From: Muscardinus avellanarius
Taxonomy: Eukaryota > Chordata > Mammalia > Rodentia > Gliridae
Length of the DNA stretch: 64,000 bases
Direction of reading: 5' to 3'
NCBI GenBank assembly: GCA_963383645.1
Contig: OY726569.1
Span: 25,341,054 to 25,405,053, forward strand
The notes beneath the pieces were generated by a model, which worked only from the letters and a program-made list of their open reading frames with translations, did no database searches and was not told the origin of the DNA. This document shows positions 31,972 through 43,862 of the stretch, in pieces. Made by a program: the position numbers and the translations under genes. How positions within the stretch are numbered: position 1 is the first letter of the stretch; every line of letters begins with the position of its first letter.

Positions 31972-32660
31972 AAGGGCAATGGTGTATGCTTATAATTCTA
32001 GCTCCTTGGGGGGATGAAGCAGAAAGTTCAAGGCCAGACTGGGCAATCTATTGAGACTGTCTCAAAATAAAATGCAGAGCCAAGTATAGTGGTGCATACC
32101 TGTAATCTCAGTACTTGAGAGGCTGAGACAGGATTGCAGGTTCAGTGCCAGCCTCAAAAACTTAGTGAGCCTCTCAGCAATTTAGTTAGACCCTGTTTGC
32201 AAATAAAAAATAAAATAGCCGGGCGTGGTGGCACACGCTTGTAATCCCCATGCTTGGGAGGCGGGGACAGAAGGATGGCACGGGTTCGAAGCCAGCGTCA
32301 GCTACTTAGAGAGGCTCTCAGCAACTTAGTGAGACCCTGTTTCCAAATAAAATATAAAAAAGGTCTGGGAGTATAGCCCAGAGGTAGAAAGCCTCTGGGT
32401 TCCACCTCCAGTACCACCAAAAAAAAAAAAAAAAAAAAAAGAGAGACCCTGTTTCTAAATAAAAATATAAAATGTGTAGCCCAGAGGTAGAAGGGTTTCC
32501 AGGAACCCCAGTGCCACCATAAATACATACATACATACATACATACATACATACATACATAAATACATAAAATAAAAAGGTCTAGGGATATAGTTTTGTG
32601 GCAGAGTACCTTTCTAGCATGTACAAAGACCTTCATTCAATCACTAGCACTATAAATAGA
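31972..32660 (+). repeat. Sense SINE array
   Basis: An old 7SL monomer at 31972-32076 (GTTCAAGGCCAGACTGGGC), then B1-type elements at 32081-32210, 32216-32445 and 32450-32520, a (CATA)n tail at 32524-32560, and an ID element at 32573-32660. Confidence 0.8.
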
Positions 32661-33215
32661 TAAAAAACAAATAATAAAAGAGAGTGACTATTATATTCCC
32701 ATAGATTTTATGTACTTAAGAATTAATGATGCACCCTTATAGTAAAATTAAGATGTTTGTATTTCTGTCTGACTTGGAAAATTTGTTCATTTCTCCAACC
32801 GAACTGACTTTATTCCTTGTCCTTTGGATAATTTGTTTGTTTGATTTATTCGAGCTGTGTCATTTCAGGTCTTATCATCTGTCTCCACCTGGTATTGACA
32901 TTTGTCAGCACAGTGGTTATTCAGGTTCTAGATAAACCCAGCATTTATTGACAAACCTGTATAGCGTTTATGTTCATCTATTTTTTTTCTCACTTGTTTT
33001 GAACTTTGGACTTTGTTTTCCATTGTGGTACCGGGGAATAAACCCGTGGGTTTATTGCAGGCAAGTGTTCAAATGCTGAGCTACATCCCGGCCAGGAACT
33101 TTGTCCTTTTAATAATCAGATAATAAAAGTCCCTGGTGTTTATGCATACACATACATTTGTCAATGTATGCAAAACCAAAACTTGCATTTGTTGACAAAA
33201 CCCCAAACTTACAAG
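32661..33215. other. Unique DNA with one ID element
   Basis: 33021-33095 is an antisense ID half (GTACCGGGGAATAAACCCG ... GCTACATCCCGGCC). The remainder is AT-rich and unrecognised. Confidence 0.6.
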
Positions 33216-33560
33216 TTACCTACAGTTGTCTTTTCATGAAAGCTTGAGGAAGCCTGGAGTCCAGGCGAGGCCCTGTGGAGCGTCTTCCAAGGCTGCTGAG
33301 AGGGACAGACAGACATGTGAGGAGGGTGTGTCTATTCATCTGCACAACGGGCTAGGTGTTTGGGATACAGAGAAGAGCAAGACAGTGTTCCCATTATCAT
33401 GGAGTTTATATCAAATTAGGGGGAATCATACTACAAATAAATCCAAATATTAAAAATCATCTAAGGTAAGTGTTAGGAAAAAATAAAGTAAGGAGACAGA
33501 AAGTACTAGAAGAAGGAAAAACAAGTTAAAGCTGAAATGAAAGAACGCAGCACGGTTCCG
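33216..33560 (+). repeat. Ancient interspersed repeat, left part
   Basis: GGGCTAGGTGTTTGGGATACAG, AGAGCAAGACAGTGTTCCC and ATCATGGAGTTTATAT match, from memory, the opening of a common ancient mammalian repeat (probably LINE-related, family uncertain). The expected continuation appears at about 36365. Confidence 0.5.
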
Positions 33561-33662
33561 TGGCTCATCGCGGGAGCACCTTTTCTTTGCTGACTTTTTC
33601 ATTGCACAGAAGAACTTGCAGGGCTCCTAGAAGCTAAGACTTTGTTGTTGGGTAAAAGAAAA

Positions 33663-34444
33663 TAGCAGGCTTGGGGAAATAGCTTAATGGGAACTACATC
33701 TTTTGCCTAGGAGGCCCTGGGTTCCAAGTGGATGTAGGGAGGCAGGAAAATAACAACAACAACCAACAACAACAACAACAACAGGCTAGGTGAAACGGCC
33801 CACTCTGTAATCCCAATACTTGGGAGGCTGAAACAGGAGGATCACAGGTTTGAAGACAGCCCCAGCAACTGAATGAGCTGCTCAGCAACCTAGAGAGACC
33901 CTGTTTCAAAATAAAATAAGGCTGAGGCTGTAGCCTGGAGGTAGAATGCCTCTAGGTTCAATCTCTAGCACCATGAAAAGAAAAGAAAAGAAAAGAAAAA
34001 CAAGTTAAGAGCCAGGTGTGGTGACGCACTCTTGTAATTCCAGTACTTGGGGGGCTGAGACAGGAAGATCGTATGTTCGCTACTTAGTAAGGCCCTCTAC
34101 AACTTAGTGTGACCCTGTTTTAAAATAAAGATTAAAAAAACAGGGCTGGGGTTGCAGTTCAAAGATAGAATGCCCTGGTTTCAATGTCCAGTACCACAAA
34201 AAAAAAAAAAAAAAAGAGAGAGAGAGAGAGAGAGAATACGAATAGCTGGGTGTGGTGACACACACTTTGAATCCCAGCATTTGGGAAGCTGAGACAGGAG
34301 GATTATGATTTGCGGACAGCCTCAGCTACTACTTAGGCTCTTTGCAACTCAATGAGACCCTGTTTCAAAGTAAATAATAAAAAATAGGGCTGGGTGTATA
34401 GCTTAGAGGTAGAATGCCCCTGGGTTCCATCCCCAATACCAAAG

Positions 34445-34505
<61 letters not shown>

Positions 34506-34515
34506 AAGAAAGAAA
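33663..34515 (+). repeat. Sense SINE array with (AAC)n and (GA)n tails
   Basis: ID element 33663-33782 with (AAC)n tail, dimers 33785-33990, 34011-34235 and 34240-34440. The last ends in (GA)n at about 34450-34501. Confidence 0.82.
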
Positions 34516-34960
34516 CCTCGTCATCCCATCCAGCTGGCTCGCCCGTGTGTGGAAAGCAAGCTTAACCGAAGGCAGCTTTTACCTGGGTTTGTGACTCTTT
34601 TTTGCAAGAGACTGTTTATAATGTCGTACTTGTACCTCAGTCATTTCTTTTCCTCAGAGGGTGAATGGAAAACGACCGCCAACCCGGGTGGTGTGAGCAG
34701 TTACTCCAGAGCCGGGTCGCTAACCTGCAGGACAGGCGGGATTTCTTGCTGCTCATAATGCACGTTTCTGAATGAGACTTACTTGTTGGTGGCTGTAAAG
34801 ATACGGAATTGATAGGTGCGTGTGCACCGGGTCCTTTTGCAATAGAACTGATCATGACATGATCCAAGTGTTTAACGGTTGGGACTGTTGAGTCTGACCA
34901 CACGGCACTGAGCTAGAGTGCTGGCTTTGGTTTGGTTTGGTTGGGTTTTGTTTTTCTTCT
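34516..34960. other. Unique DNA
   Basis: Non-repetitive block of moderate GC. No recognisable product; short frames have no domain. Confidence 0.5.
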
Positions 34961-34965
34961 GTCTT

Positions 34966-35087
34966 CTTCTGAGACAGGGTGTTGCTGTGTTGCTCAGGTT
35001 AGCCCCACACTCCATGGCTCAAGCAATCCTCTGGCCTCCGCTTCCCAAGTATCTGGAACTATGGGCAGTCACTACCATACTTGGCTT
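34966..35087 (-). repeat. Old 7SL-derived monomer (FLAM-like), antisense
   Basis: GAGACAGGGTGTTGCTGTGTTGC, then GCTCAAGCAATCCTCTGGCCTCC and AAGTATCTGGAACTATGGGC match a free Alu-type left monomer rather than squirrel B1. No ID half attached. Confidence 0.6.
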
Positions 35088-35191
35088 GAATGTCAGCCTT
35101 TTCAAGGATGAAGATTCGAGTCTTTCCCATAGTGTAATTTAAGGTTAACTGAAGAAAAGTAAGCTGGAAATGATAGAATGTACTATGTGCG

Positions 35192-35865
35192 AGCTGGGCA
35201 TGATGACTCATGCCTGTAATCCCTGTTCTTGGGAGGCAAGACAGAAGAATCACAGGTTCACAGCCAGCCTCGGCAACTTAGCGAGACCGTTTCCAAATAA
35301 AAAATAAAAAGGGTTGGAGTGCGTAGAACTAAAATAAAAAGGGAAAAGGAAAAAGAACACACTGTGTGTGTGTGTGTGTGTGTGTGTTTTCACAGCAACA
35401 TTACTTATAATAGTTAAAACCTGGAAGACGGGCATGTAATCCTAGCATTTGGGAGGCTGAGACAGGAGGATCATGGTTCGTGGCCAGCCTCAACTACTTA
35501 GTGAGGTCTTTTGCAACTCAGTGAGACCCTGTTTCAAAATAAAGAATAAAGCAAGGCGTGGTGGTGCACGCTTGTAATCCCCGTGCTTGGGAGGCTGAGA
35601 CTGGAGGATCACACAGGTTCAAAGCCAGCCTCAGCTACTTAGTGAGGCTCCCAGCAACATAGTGAGACCCTGTTTCCAAATAAAATAGAAAATAGGTCTG
35701 GGAGTATAGCCCGGTGGTAGAAAAGCCCCTGGGTTTCACCCCCAGTACCAAAAAGAAAGGAAGAAAGAAAGAAAGAAAGAAAGACAACAAAAACAAAAAA
35801 AACTAGGGCTGGAGGTATAGTTTGGAGGTAGAATGCCCCTAGGTTTCATTCCCCATACCTCAAAA

Positions 35866-35907
<42 letters not shown>

Positions 35908-35908
35908 T
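35192..35908 (+). repeat. Sense SINE array
   Basis: 35192-35385 with a (GT)n tail at about 35362-35386, B1 half 35425-35545, dimer 35549-35765 with (AAAG)n tail, and ID half 35803-35865 with a (AAT)n tail at 35868-35907. Confidence 0.8.
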
Positions 35909-36345
35909 AAAACCTGGAAAAAACCTGAATGTCCATCAAGTGGTGAATGGACAGACAGTGTAGATCTATTCAGCAACAACAGAAGCAAACTACGGACACT
36001 TGCCTCATCATGGGTGAACTTTCAGAACATGCTAAGTAAAAGAATCCAAATATACGCAACAATGTATGATATGATTCTATTTATATAAAATGCTTGGAAA
36101 AGACGCACTTCCAGAGATAGAGTAGGTTAGTGGTTTTCTGGGTGTCAGGGTGGAAATGGTAATTAATGTAAATAGGCATATAGATCTTATTCCAAGTGTG
36201 AAAATATTTCAAAAGTGACTTATGCGTTAGTTGCAACCCTGAATAAAGCCATTAAAAATAATTGAGCTGTACATTTGAGATGGGTGAACTTTATGATATG
36301 CAAAATACACCTTAGTAAGATGATTTTTTTTTCAAAAAAGGAAAG
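35909..36345 (+). mobile_element. Old L1 (L1M-type) 3' end, sense
   Basis: CTGAATGTCCATCAAG, TGAATGGACAGACAG, CATCATGGGTGAACTTTCAG, TGATTCTATTTATATAAAATG and GAGCTGTACATTTGAGATGG follow the order of an ancient L1 3' terminus. No coding capacity remains. Confidence 0.7.
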
Positions 36346-36359
36346 AAATTAATAAAGGG

Positions 36360-36670
36360 TTAGCAATTTCAAACAGGTTGGCTGAGGAGCCAGCATTTGA
36401 GCAGAGTCCTGAATAAATTAAAGTGAGGGGTGCAACGGTGAGAGGGGGCTGCTCTCAGCAGAAGCTGCAGGGAATTTAGTAATTCCATAACAGTGAGAAG
36501 GCCGGTGTCCTTAGGGTGCAGTGAGCAAGGGGGCCGGTGACAATGGATGAGGTTGAAAATACAGGTAGGTGTTGTAGGTCGTGGTAGGAAGGTTGGGTTT
36601 TATTTTGAATGGGAAAGAAGAACACTAAAGTCATTTTTAACTGATTTGCCTTTAAAAACCTCCCTGGCTG

Positions 36671-36738
<68 letters not shown>

Positions 36739-37200
36739 TTTACTAGGGATTGAACCCAGAGGCATTCTACCTATAAGCTATGCCCCCAGCTCTATTTTAT
36801 TTTTTGTTTTGAAATAGGGTCTCATTAAGTTACAGAGGGCCCCACTAAGTTGCTGAAGCTGTCCTTGAATCTGCAATCCTCTTGTCTTATCCTCCCAAGT
36901 ACTGGGATTACAAGCATGCCGCCATGCCCGGCTCATAGATACATATAAAACAAACGGTTTGAGTGATCTCACCTAGGGCCAGAATTCAAGGTGAAGAGAA
37001 AGATTCAGCAAAGGAGCCTAAAAAGGAGTCCTTAGGAAGGAGGAAAACCAGGAGAAGCCTCTCCACCAAAGGGGGATCCAGGTCATTGTTGACCTTGACA
37101 CTAGTCCCTGGGAAGCCAAGCAGATGATGCCTTGATTAGAGTAGACTCTAGAAAGGATGAGAGATGGGAAGGAGACACGGCAGGTATAACTAATTTGAGA
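36360..37200 (+). repeat. Ancient interspersed repeat, right part, with a SINE inside
   Basis: AGCCAGCATTTGAGCAGAGTCC, then GCAGTGAGCAAGGGGGCC, TTGGGTTTTATTTTGAATGGG and TCCCTGGCTGCTGTGTG continue the ancient repeat begun at 33216. (GT)n at 36674-36738 and an antisense SINE at 36743-36935 interrupt it. 36972-37200 may be its end. Confidence 0.45.
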
Positions 37201-38234
37201 ATTTCTTCCATTCAGGGGAGCGGTAGCTGTGATGTGCCACACAGGCGTGACAGGATCACTGTCTCACCAAAGTCAAAATGAGATCACAGCAAGTCCAATG
37301 CTCAGAGAAAAGTTTTTATTTTATTTAAATTTAATTTAATTTTTAATTTTTTGGTGGTACTGGGGTGGCGCCCAGGGGCTTCTACCTCTGGGCTACACTC
37401 CCAGACCTATTTTATATTTTACTTGGAAACAGGGTCTCGCTAAGTTTCTGAGAGCCTCACTAAGTAGCTGAGGCTGGCTTCGAACCTGTGCAATCCTTCT
37501 GTCTCAGCCTCCCAAGCGCCGGGGTTACAAGCGTGCGCCACCACGCCCGGCATCAGAGAAAAGTTTTTAATCTAGAAAAGAAGCTTAAGCAAAAGCCAAG
37601 CCCTCAACCAAGGGCAGGGGCACCTGGAGTGAGCACCACAGCTGTCTTCAGCCAGCCCAGCCTTTTGGGTCACTGTTAGCTGTTGACCTTTTGGGTCACT
37701 TTGACTTATTTTTCTTACTCACATCCTGGGTTTGTTTTTCTCAATTCTAACTACCTTGTTCCCTGCACTGTTTTTCTCGACTCCTGGATAATTTATGGCT
37801 GACCTCAGAATGCACTTGCCCACGGACGCTCTCCCTCTCGGCCTACATTTTACTAACTCATCAGTTGGAGGAAGGGTGTAGGTTGAGGAAAGCAGCTTTT
37901 TTTCCTTCCTTCCTTTATCCTTTCTTCCTTCTTTCCTTCTTCCCTTCCTCTTTTCCTTCATTCCTTCCTTCCTACCTTCCTTCTTTCCTTGCTTCCTTTC
38001 TTGTCTCTATCTCTCTTTCCCTCTTTTATTTTACTTTTTTATGATAGATGGCATCTTGACATCTTAAAATGGAGTAACACCGATTGGAACCTGGGTGTGG
38101 TACAGAGAAGGCAAGACAACCTATACTATTGTTTGGGAGTTATATGGGATCTTTAATTGGTTATTGATACAATGCCCTATGACTCGCACAGCACCATTAC
38201 AGCTGTGCCCTGTGGTATTGATTGATTGGTTGAT
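37201..38234. other. SINE plus unique DNA and a CT-rich tract
   Basis: An antisense SINE at 37318-37551 is flanked by TCAGAGAAAAGTTTTTA on both sides (about 37303-37319 and 37553-37569). A polypyrimidine (CTTC/CCTT)n tract runs about 37900-38025. The rest is unique, with no gene seen. Confidence 0.7.
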
Positions 38235-38547
38235 TGTGTGTGTGTGTGTGTTACTGGGGATTGAACCCAGAAGTGTTCTACCTCCAGGTTATACCCCCAG
38301 CCCTTTTCATTATTTATTTGGAAACAGGTATCTCTAAATTGCTGAGACTAGCCTTGAACCTATGATCCTCTGTCTCAGCCTTCCAAATGCTGAGATTACA
38401 GGCATCTGCCCCCATACTACCTAGCTGGACATTGACCCTTCAAGATGGAAGTGAGCTTGGGATGTAGCCCTGTGGTACTGTGCTGGGAGCATGTGCTGGG
38501 AGTCTGTGGGAGTCTGTGGTAGAGCCCTGGGTTCAATTCATAGCATG

Positions 38548-38580
<33 letters not shown>

Positions 38581-38770
38581 TTTTACTCTAGGCATAATAG
38601 CACACACTTGTAATCCCAGTATTTGAAAGGCTGAGACAGGAGGAGCACATGCTCTTGGCCAGTCTCAGTAATTTAGTAAAGCCCTCTGCACCTTAGTTTC
38701 AAAATAAAAAATAAAATAGCGATGAGGGTGTAGCTCAGAGGTCAAATACCCTTGGGTTCAATCCCTAGCA
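38235..38770. repeat. SINEs of both orientations
   Basis: Antisense dimer 38245-38425 after a short (GT)n, sense ID element 38452-38578 with a 30-base poly-A tail, and sense dimer 38590-38790 ending in CA repeats. Confidence 0.8.
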
Positions 38771-38790
38771 CACCCCCACACACACACACA

Positions 38791-39320
38791 CACAGAGGAA
38801 GTGAATCCACACGGGGAGTTTGGTATGCTATCCATAGATGGCAGAAGTTGAGAAATAGAAAACACTTTGCAAGATAGTTCTTGCAAGGAAATGACTTTTT
38901 AGCAGAGTCTTCAAAGAGGAAATTCAGCCCTTTCACCTCAGAGCTTCAGTGCTAAGCTGTGGCTTAGTGACCTCAAAGGTTCCAGTTTGGGGTCACATAT
39001 GAGTAATATGGTCAGACTTTTAGACCAAGAAAGAAAGCAACAATTACTAACTGAAGGAGAGGTGGGGGGATGGCTGGAGCAGAGGGAAGTTGCAGCTAAT
39101 CTGCTTAAGCATTTCTTAAAAAGCAGCCCGGACCATTGTCATTGTAGATTGGTATCCTTGGAGTAATCATTCTATCCATTATCATTCCAAAGAACCATTG
39201 GTGATCACAGAGTGCGCAGCCAAATTTTACCAAAAGAGGAAAGATCAGGGATGTCAGAGGGAGTTGAGCTTGGTGGCAAATTGGAAATGACACAAAGTAG
39301 CAGAAGACCTGTTTGTTTGC
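38791..39320. other. Unique DNA
   Basis: About 530 bases without recognised repeat or gene. Confidence 0.5.
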
Positions 39321-39373
<53 letters not shown>

Positions 39374-39687
39374 CTTTCTACTCCTGGGCTATACTCCCAG
39401 ACCTATTTTTATATTTTATTAGAAACAGGGTCTCACTAAGTAGCTGAAGCTGGCTTTGAACCTGTGTGATCTTCCTGTTTCAGACTCCCAGCTCTCCTCC
39501 TCCTCCTCCTTCTCCTCCTCCCCTGGTCGTAATTGTCTCCTCCTCCTCCTCCTCCTCCTCCTCCTCCTCCTCCTCCTCCTCCTCCTCCTCCTCCTCCTCC
39601 TTTTCCTCCTTTTTTGTGGTACTGGGGATGGAATCCAGGAGCCTTCTACCTCCAAGCTATACCCCAAACCCTGTTTTATTTATTATT

Positions 39688-39718
<31 letters not shown>

Positions 39719-40136
39719 TTGGTGCTAGAGATTGAACCCAGGGGCATTCTACCTCCGAGCTACACTCCCAGCCCTAGTTTTTATTTTTTGAAACAGGGTC
39801 TCATGCCAGGCGTGGTAGCACATGCTTGTAATCCCCGTGCTTGGGAGGCAGAAACGGGAGGATCACACAGGGTTGAAGCCAGCAGTGCTGGCTTAAGAGA
39901 CCCTGTTTCCAAATAAAAAAGTATAAAAATGGGTCTGGGAGTGTAGCCTGGAGGTAGAAGGATTTCCAGGAACCCCAGTACCACAAAAAGAAAAGAAAAG
40001 AGAAGAAAAGAGAGAAACAGGGTCTCACAAGTTTTGGAGGGCCTAAGTAAATACCTGAGGCTATCTCAGAATCTGGATCCTCCTGTCTCAGCCTCCCAGG
40101 TACTGGAATTACAAGCGTGCACTGCCACGCCTGGTT
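39321..40136 (-). repeat. Nested antisense SINEs with (TCC)n and an inserted sense SINE
   Basis: (GT)n 39325-39372; truncated antisense SINE 39373-39490; (TCC)n 39489-39602; ID half 39612-39675; (TTTA)n 39677-39720. A full antisense SINE (39720-39803 plus 40028-40135) is split by a sense SINE at 39804-40013. GAAACAGGGTCTCA is repeated perfectly at 39790-39803 and 40014-40027. Confidence 0.88.
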
Positions 40137-40656
40137 TCCCAGTCCTGTTTTATTTTTTATTTGGAAACAGGGTCTCACTAAGTTGCTGAGAGTCTCTTTA
40201 AGTTGCTGAGGCTGGCTTCGAACCTGAGATTCTCCTGTCTCGGTCTCCTAAATACTGGGATTATAGTTGGATTTCACCATGGCAGGCTTTATTTATTTAT
40301 GTTTCATTGGGGATTGAACCCAGGGCCTTGTGCATGGTAGGCAAGTGCCCTACTGCCAAGCTATATCCCCAGCCTTGTCTTCTATTATTTTCAATATTGT
40401 TTACTTGATGAGGCCCTCTGCAACTCAGTGAGACCCTGTTTCAAAATAAAAAATAAAATATAGCTGGGCATGGTGACACACACTTGTAATCCCAGCATTC
40501 GGGAGGCTGAGACAGGAGGATCACAGTTCACAGATAGCCTGAGCTACTTAGTGAAGTGCTTTGCAACTCAACGAGGCTCCGTTTCAAATTAAAGAATAAA
40601 AAATAGGGCAGGTAGAATGCCCTTGGGTTCCATCCCCAGTCCCAAATATATATGTA
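40137..40656. repeat. SINE cluster
   Basis: Antisense B1 half 40140-40290, antisense ID element 40303-40376, sense B1 scrap 40405-40455, and sense dimer 40462-40650. Confidence 0.78.
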
Positions 40657-41153
40657 TGCCGGAGCCAGCCGGCAAAAGTACGGGTTCCTAAGAGAGGTGT
40701 GAGGATGAAGAATTTTTAATTCTAACGTGGGGGAGCCGCCAGCCTACTATCTCTACTGGCCGACCCCTGTTCCTGGGTAAATATTTCCTCAGGGTCGACT
40801 ACTATGCCTGGGTTGGTATTCTCTACTGTGCCGACGCTCCTGGCTGACGCCGACTTCTGGATCAATCTCATCTTTATTGTGCCAACGCTGGGTTTGTTTT
40901 TCCAGAGGTACTTATACACAGTTACAGGTCAATCAACATTCTCGTGCTATCACCACCGGAATACAATACAGACCAATCCAAAGCACATACATTATAGGTA
41001 GATTAATCAATACCCTTGTGTCATCACCACCTGATCTTCTCTAAGACCTTTTTGAACTTTCCATAACCCCAAACCTTGTTTACTCTGGGCAAAGGACAGT
41101 CAGCTGACTCAGAGACATTAACCTAGGGGAAAGCCTTAATGGGTCCCCACACA
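40657..41153 (-). mobile_element. ERVK/IAP-like solo LTR, antisense
   Basis: On the minus strand it runs from TGTGTGGGGACCC to TTTGCCGGCTGGCTCCGGCA. TATAAGTACC (about 40910-40918) lies about 40 bases before AATAAA (40873-40878), the close TATA-to-polyA layout of IAP/ERVK LTRs. No internal sequence adjoins. A target duplication could not be identified with confidence. Confidence 0.6.
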
Positions 41154-42040
41154 CATACACTTACAGTGTATACAGAAGAAGAGACGAATAATCAGATTTA
41201 TTTATGCAACTTTGGAGAGGTGGGACTAGAACAGGAAAGCGATTCCACTCAGGAGTTGGAAGAGCTCTGCAAAAAATAAATCACTGAGTTATATTTCTCA
41301 CGCAGGGGCTGGATGAATAATATATGATAAGATTACAGAGAGAACATTTTTACCTTACGATCTCTGAGTTCTTTTCAAATCGTGTTCTCTGAAACATTCG
41401 ACTTGTTCGTGACCGCCTTGTTGTTAACCGTAGGGTCCTCCACCACTCTTTCACGTACGATAAAGGTGGGATGTTATATCCTACTGCCATGTTACAACAG
41501 TTACACACTCACCCATGTCTAAGTCTGCTCCAGCCACCTCAGTGCGGGATCCCAAGAGCTGGGGCTGTGGGATCCCAGGAGCTGTGAAGCAGTGATCAGC
41601 TTCATTGGGCAGGAAAGAACAGCCTCTCAGCAGTCGAAGAATCTTCTCCTGACTAGGAAGGAGTTCAGCGTGCAGCAGACTGACCTCAGGGATGGAGACG
41701 GTGACTCAGAGAGGAGAGGTGGGGCAGCTGATGCAAGGACTGCGGGGGAGAGTGGTTCATGGTGGAAACCGGTCGGCGGGGAAGGAAGCCATTTGTTCCG
41801 GGAGAACAGTTTAAAGGGGGTACGTTTCGTGTGGGCAGTAGTTTGAAGAAAGTGTGTGGGGAGGTCTATGGGGCTATGATATGCGTGGGGACACTCCAGA
41901 AATGTGGTTTGTTAGAGCTGCGCTTTGCCGGGGCCAGGAGTAGGCTGTTTGGTTCAGTGAGAGAGACAGATGTAGAACAACTGGAAAAAAGAACCCCTGA
42001 CCCCAAAGCAGGCACTGTTACCATTTGGCATGCTTACAAT
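41154..42040. other. Unique DNA
   Basis: Almost 0.9 kb with no recognised repeat, one of the longer SINE-free blocks downstream of PNP. Open frames of 84 and 111 codons near 41592-42094 lack any recognisable motif, and the latter runs into a GT repeat. Confidence 0.5.
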
Positions 42041-42042
42041 GG

Positions 42043-42094
<52 letters not shown>

Positions 42095-42690
42095 CTGGGA
42101 TGGAACCCAGGAACATTGTAGCTCCAAGCTACCAAGCCAGGTCTCACTAAGTTGCGAAGGGCCTCACTAAGTAGCTGAAGCTGGCTGCAAACCTGCAATC
42201 CTGTCTCAGCCTCCCAAATGCCGGGATTACAAGTGTACGCCGCCATGACTGGCTTTTTTTGTACCCGGGATTGAACCCAGGGGTATCTACCTCTGAGTTA
42301 CACTCTCAGCTCTATTTTATTTTTTATTTGGAAACAGCATCTCATTAAGTTGCTAAGGGCCTCACTACATTGCTGAGGCTGGCCACTTGAATTTGCTGCA
42401 ATCATCCTATCTCAGCCTCCTAAGTACCAGGATCACAGGTATGCACCACCATGCCTGGTTTACTGTGGATTTTATATATTTTAGGGAAAAGTTTTTGTTT
42501 GTTTTTTTGTTTTGTTTTGTGTGTGTGTGTGTGCATACGCACCCTGCTAGGACTGAACCCAAGGGTATTCTATCTCTGAACTATGTCCCCAGACCTATTT
42601 TTATTTTTTAAAAAGGGTCTCACCGGGTAGCTAAAGCTGGCCTCGAACCTTCCAGTGCTGCTGGGAACCTCCCAAGTCCCACCATGCCCG
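42041..42690 (-). repeat. (GT)n and antisense SINEs
   Basis: (GT)n 42042-42092, truncated dimer 42093-42255, dimer 42258-42462, and dimer 42525-42690 with an internal deletion. Confidence 0.8.
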
Positions 42691-42714
42691 AATTAGAGAA
42701 AGTTTTTAATGTCC

Positions 42715-42985
42715 ATTTGTCCCTATTCTTTTAACTTGGAAAATCTTTGCGTTTACAAAAAAGTTGAGAGGATTGGGTAATGAACACTACCAACCTTTCC
42801 TCTAATTCATCAATTGTTAACAATTTGCCACACACATACTTCCTTTTTTTTCCCCCCAAGCCATTTGAAAATAATTTGGTGCAGACATCCTGTCAGTTCA
42901 GTTTTGATTACCTTGGCGCGCCTGCCTAAGAATCAAGGCATTCTCTTACATAACGACATTGCCATTATTGCACCTGTTAAGTAAA
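42715..42985 (-). mobile_element. Old L1 (L1M-type) 3' UTR fragment, antisense
   Basis: TTCATCAATTGTTAACAATTTGCC, AAGCCATTTGAAAATAATTTGG, GCAGACATC and AAGGCATTCTCTTACATAACG follow the order of a mammalian L1M 3' UTR read in reverse. Confidence 0.6.
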
Positions 42986-43862
42986 CTCTGCCCATCCTAC
43001 CTCCCAGTATGTTTATTAGAATTGTAGACGCTTTCCCTTTTCTTCTTCCAGCTCTCTCCTTTGGAGGTAGAACATCAATTCTGCCTTCAAAAGTAGATAC
43101 TGCAAGTCTGGCCAGCCAGGCTAAAGCATCATACACATTACCAGGGGCGCATCTGAAATCCCAGTACTTGGGAGGCTGGGGCAGGACTGCAGGTTAAAGG
43201 ATAGATAGCTTTAGCAACTTAGACTCCCAGCAACTTAGCAAGACCCTGTTTCAAAATAATAAAGGGGGCTGAGGGGTGTAGAACACGCCAGGGTTCAATC
43301 TTCAGTACAAAAAGTGTAGGAACCCAGGAGTCTGCAGAAGGGCATCTCCCAAAGGATCCCAGGGAGTCTAAGATTGCTCCCCCCTCCCCAGCTCATTTTA
43401 ACTTTCTCCTGCAAGCACCGCTCCAGGCTCTCTCCCTCACTTTTCTGCTCTCCCTTCGTGTTCTCTCTCCTTCACCTGCCCAGGGCTAACTCTTGTGCCG
43501 ATGTCTGCCAACCAAGTGAACTCACCAATCTCAAGCAAGTTGAGAAGAGGCAGAGTCTCTCATTGGTGAATCGGCCCTTTTCTAGGCTCTGGCCCTGCAG
43601 GAGCATCATGCCGATAGGACTGGCTTATTGATCTAGCACCCTTTCCTGGCTATCTGGGTTTCTCAAGGGAAAAGCTCTACTCCTTGGACCACAAGTTGCC
43701 TTGACTATCATCATGACCTGACCAGAACACCAGTTTCATGAAGAGAAAGCAAGCTCCTTCATAATCAAAGTTTATCTTGGTTTTTCTTCCCATGAGATGA
43801 TTCTTTGTGCAAGGAAAACATCTGACTTGCATAATGAGGTGTCCCTCTGGCTAGATTCATTT
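42986..43862. other. Unique DNA with one sense SINE
   Basis: Sense SINE at about 43123-43315 with degenerate second half. 43316-43862 is unique with no recognised gene. Confidence 0.6.

Noticed and set aside
39419..39916. Arg-rich, Ser-rich and Pro-rich frames around 39.5 kb
   Set aside because: They are six-frame readings of the (TCC)n microsatellite and flanking SINEs.
41592..42094. Frames of 84 and 111 codons
   Set aside because: The second runs into the (GT)n tract at 42042; neither has a recognisable motif. Compared mentally with RNase A signatures and did not match.
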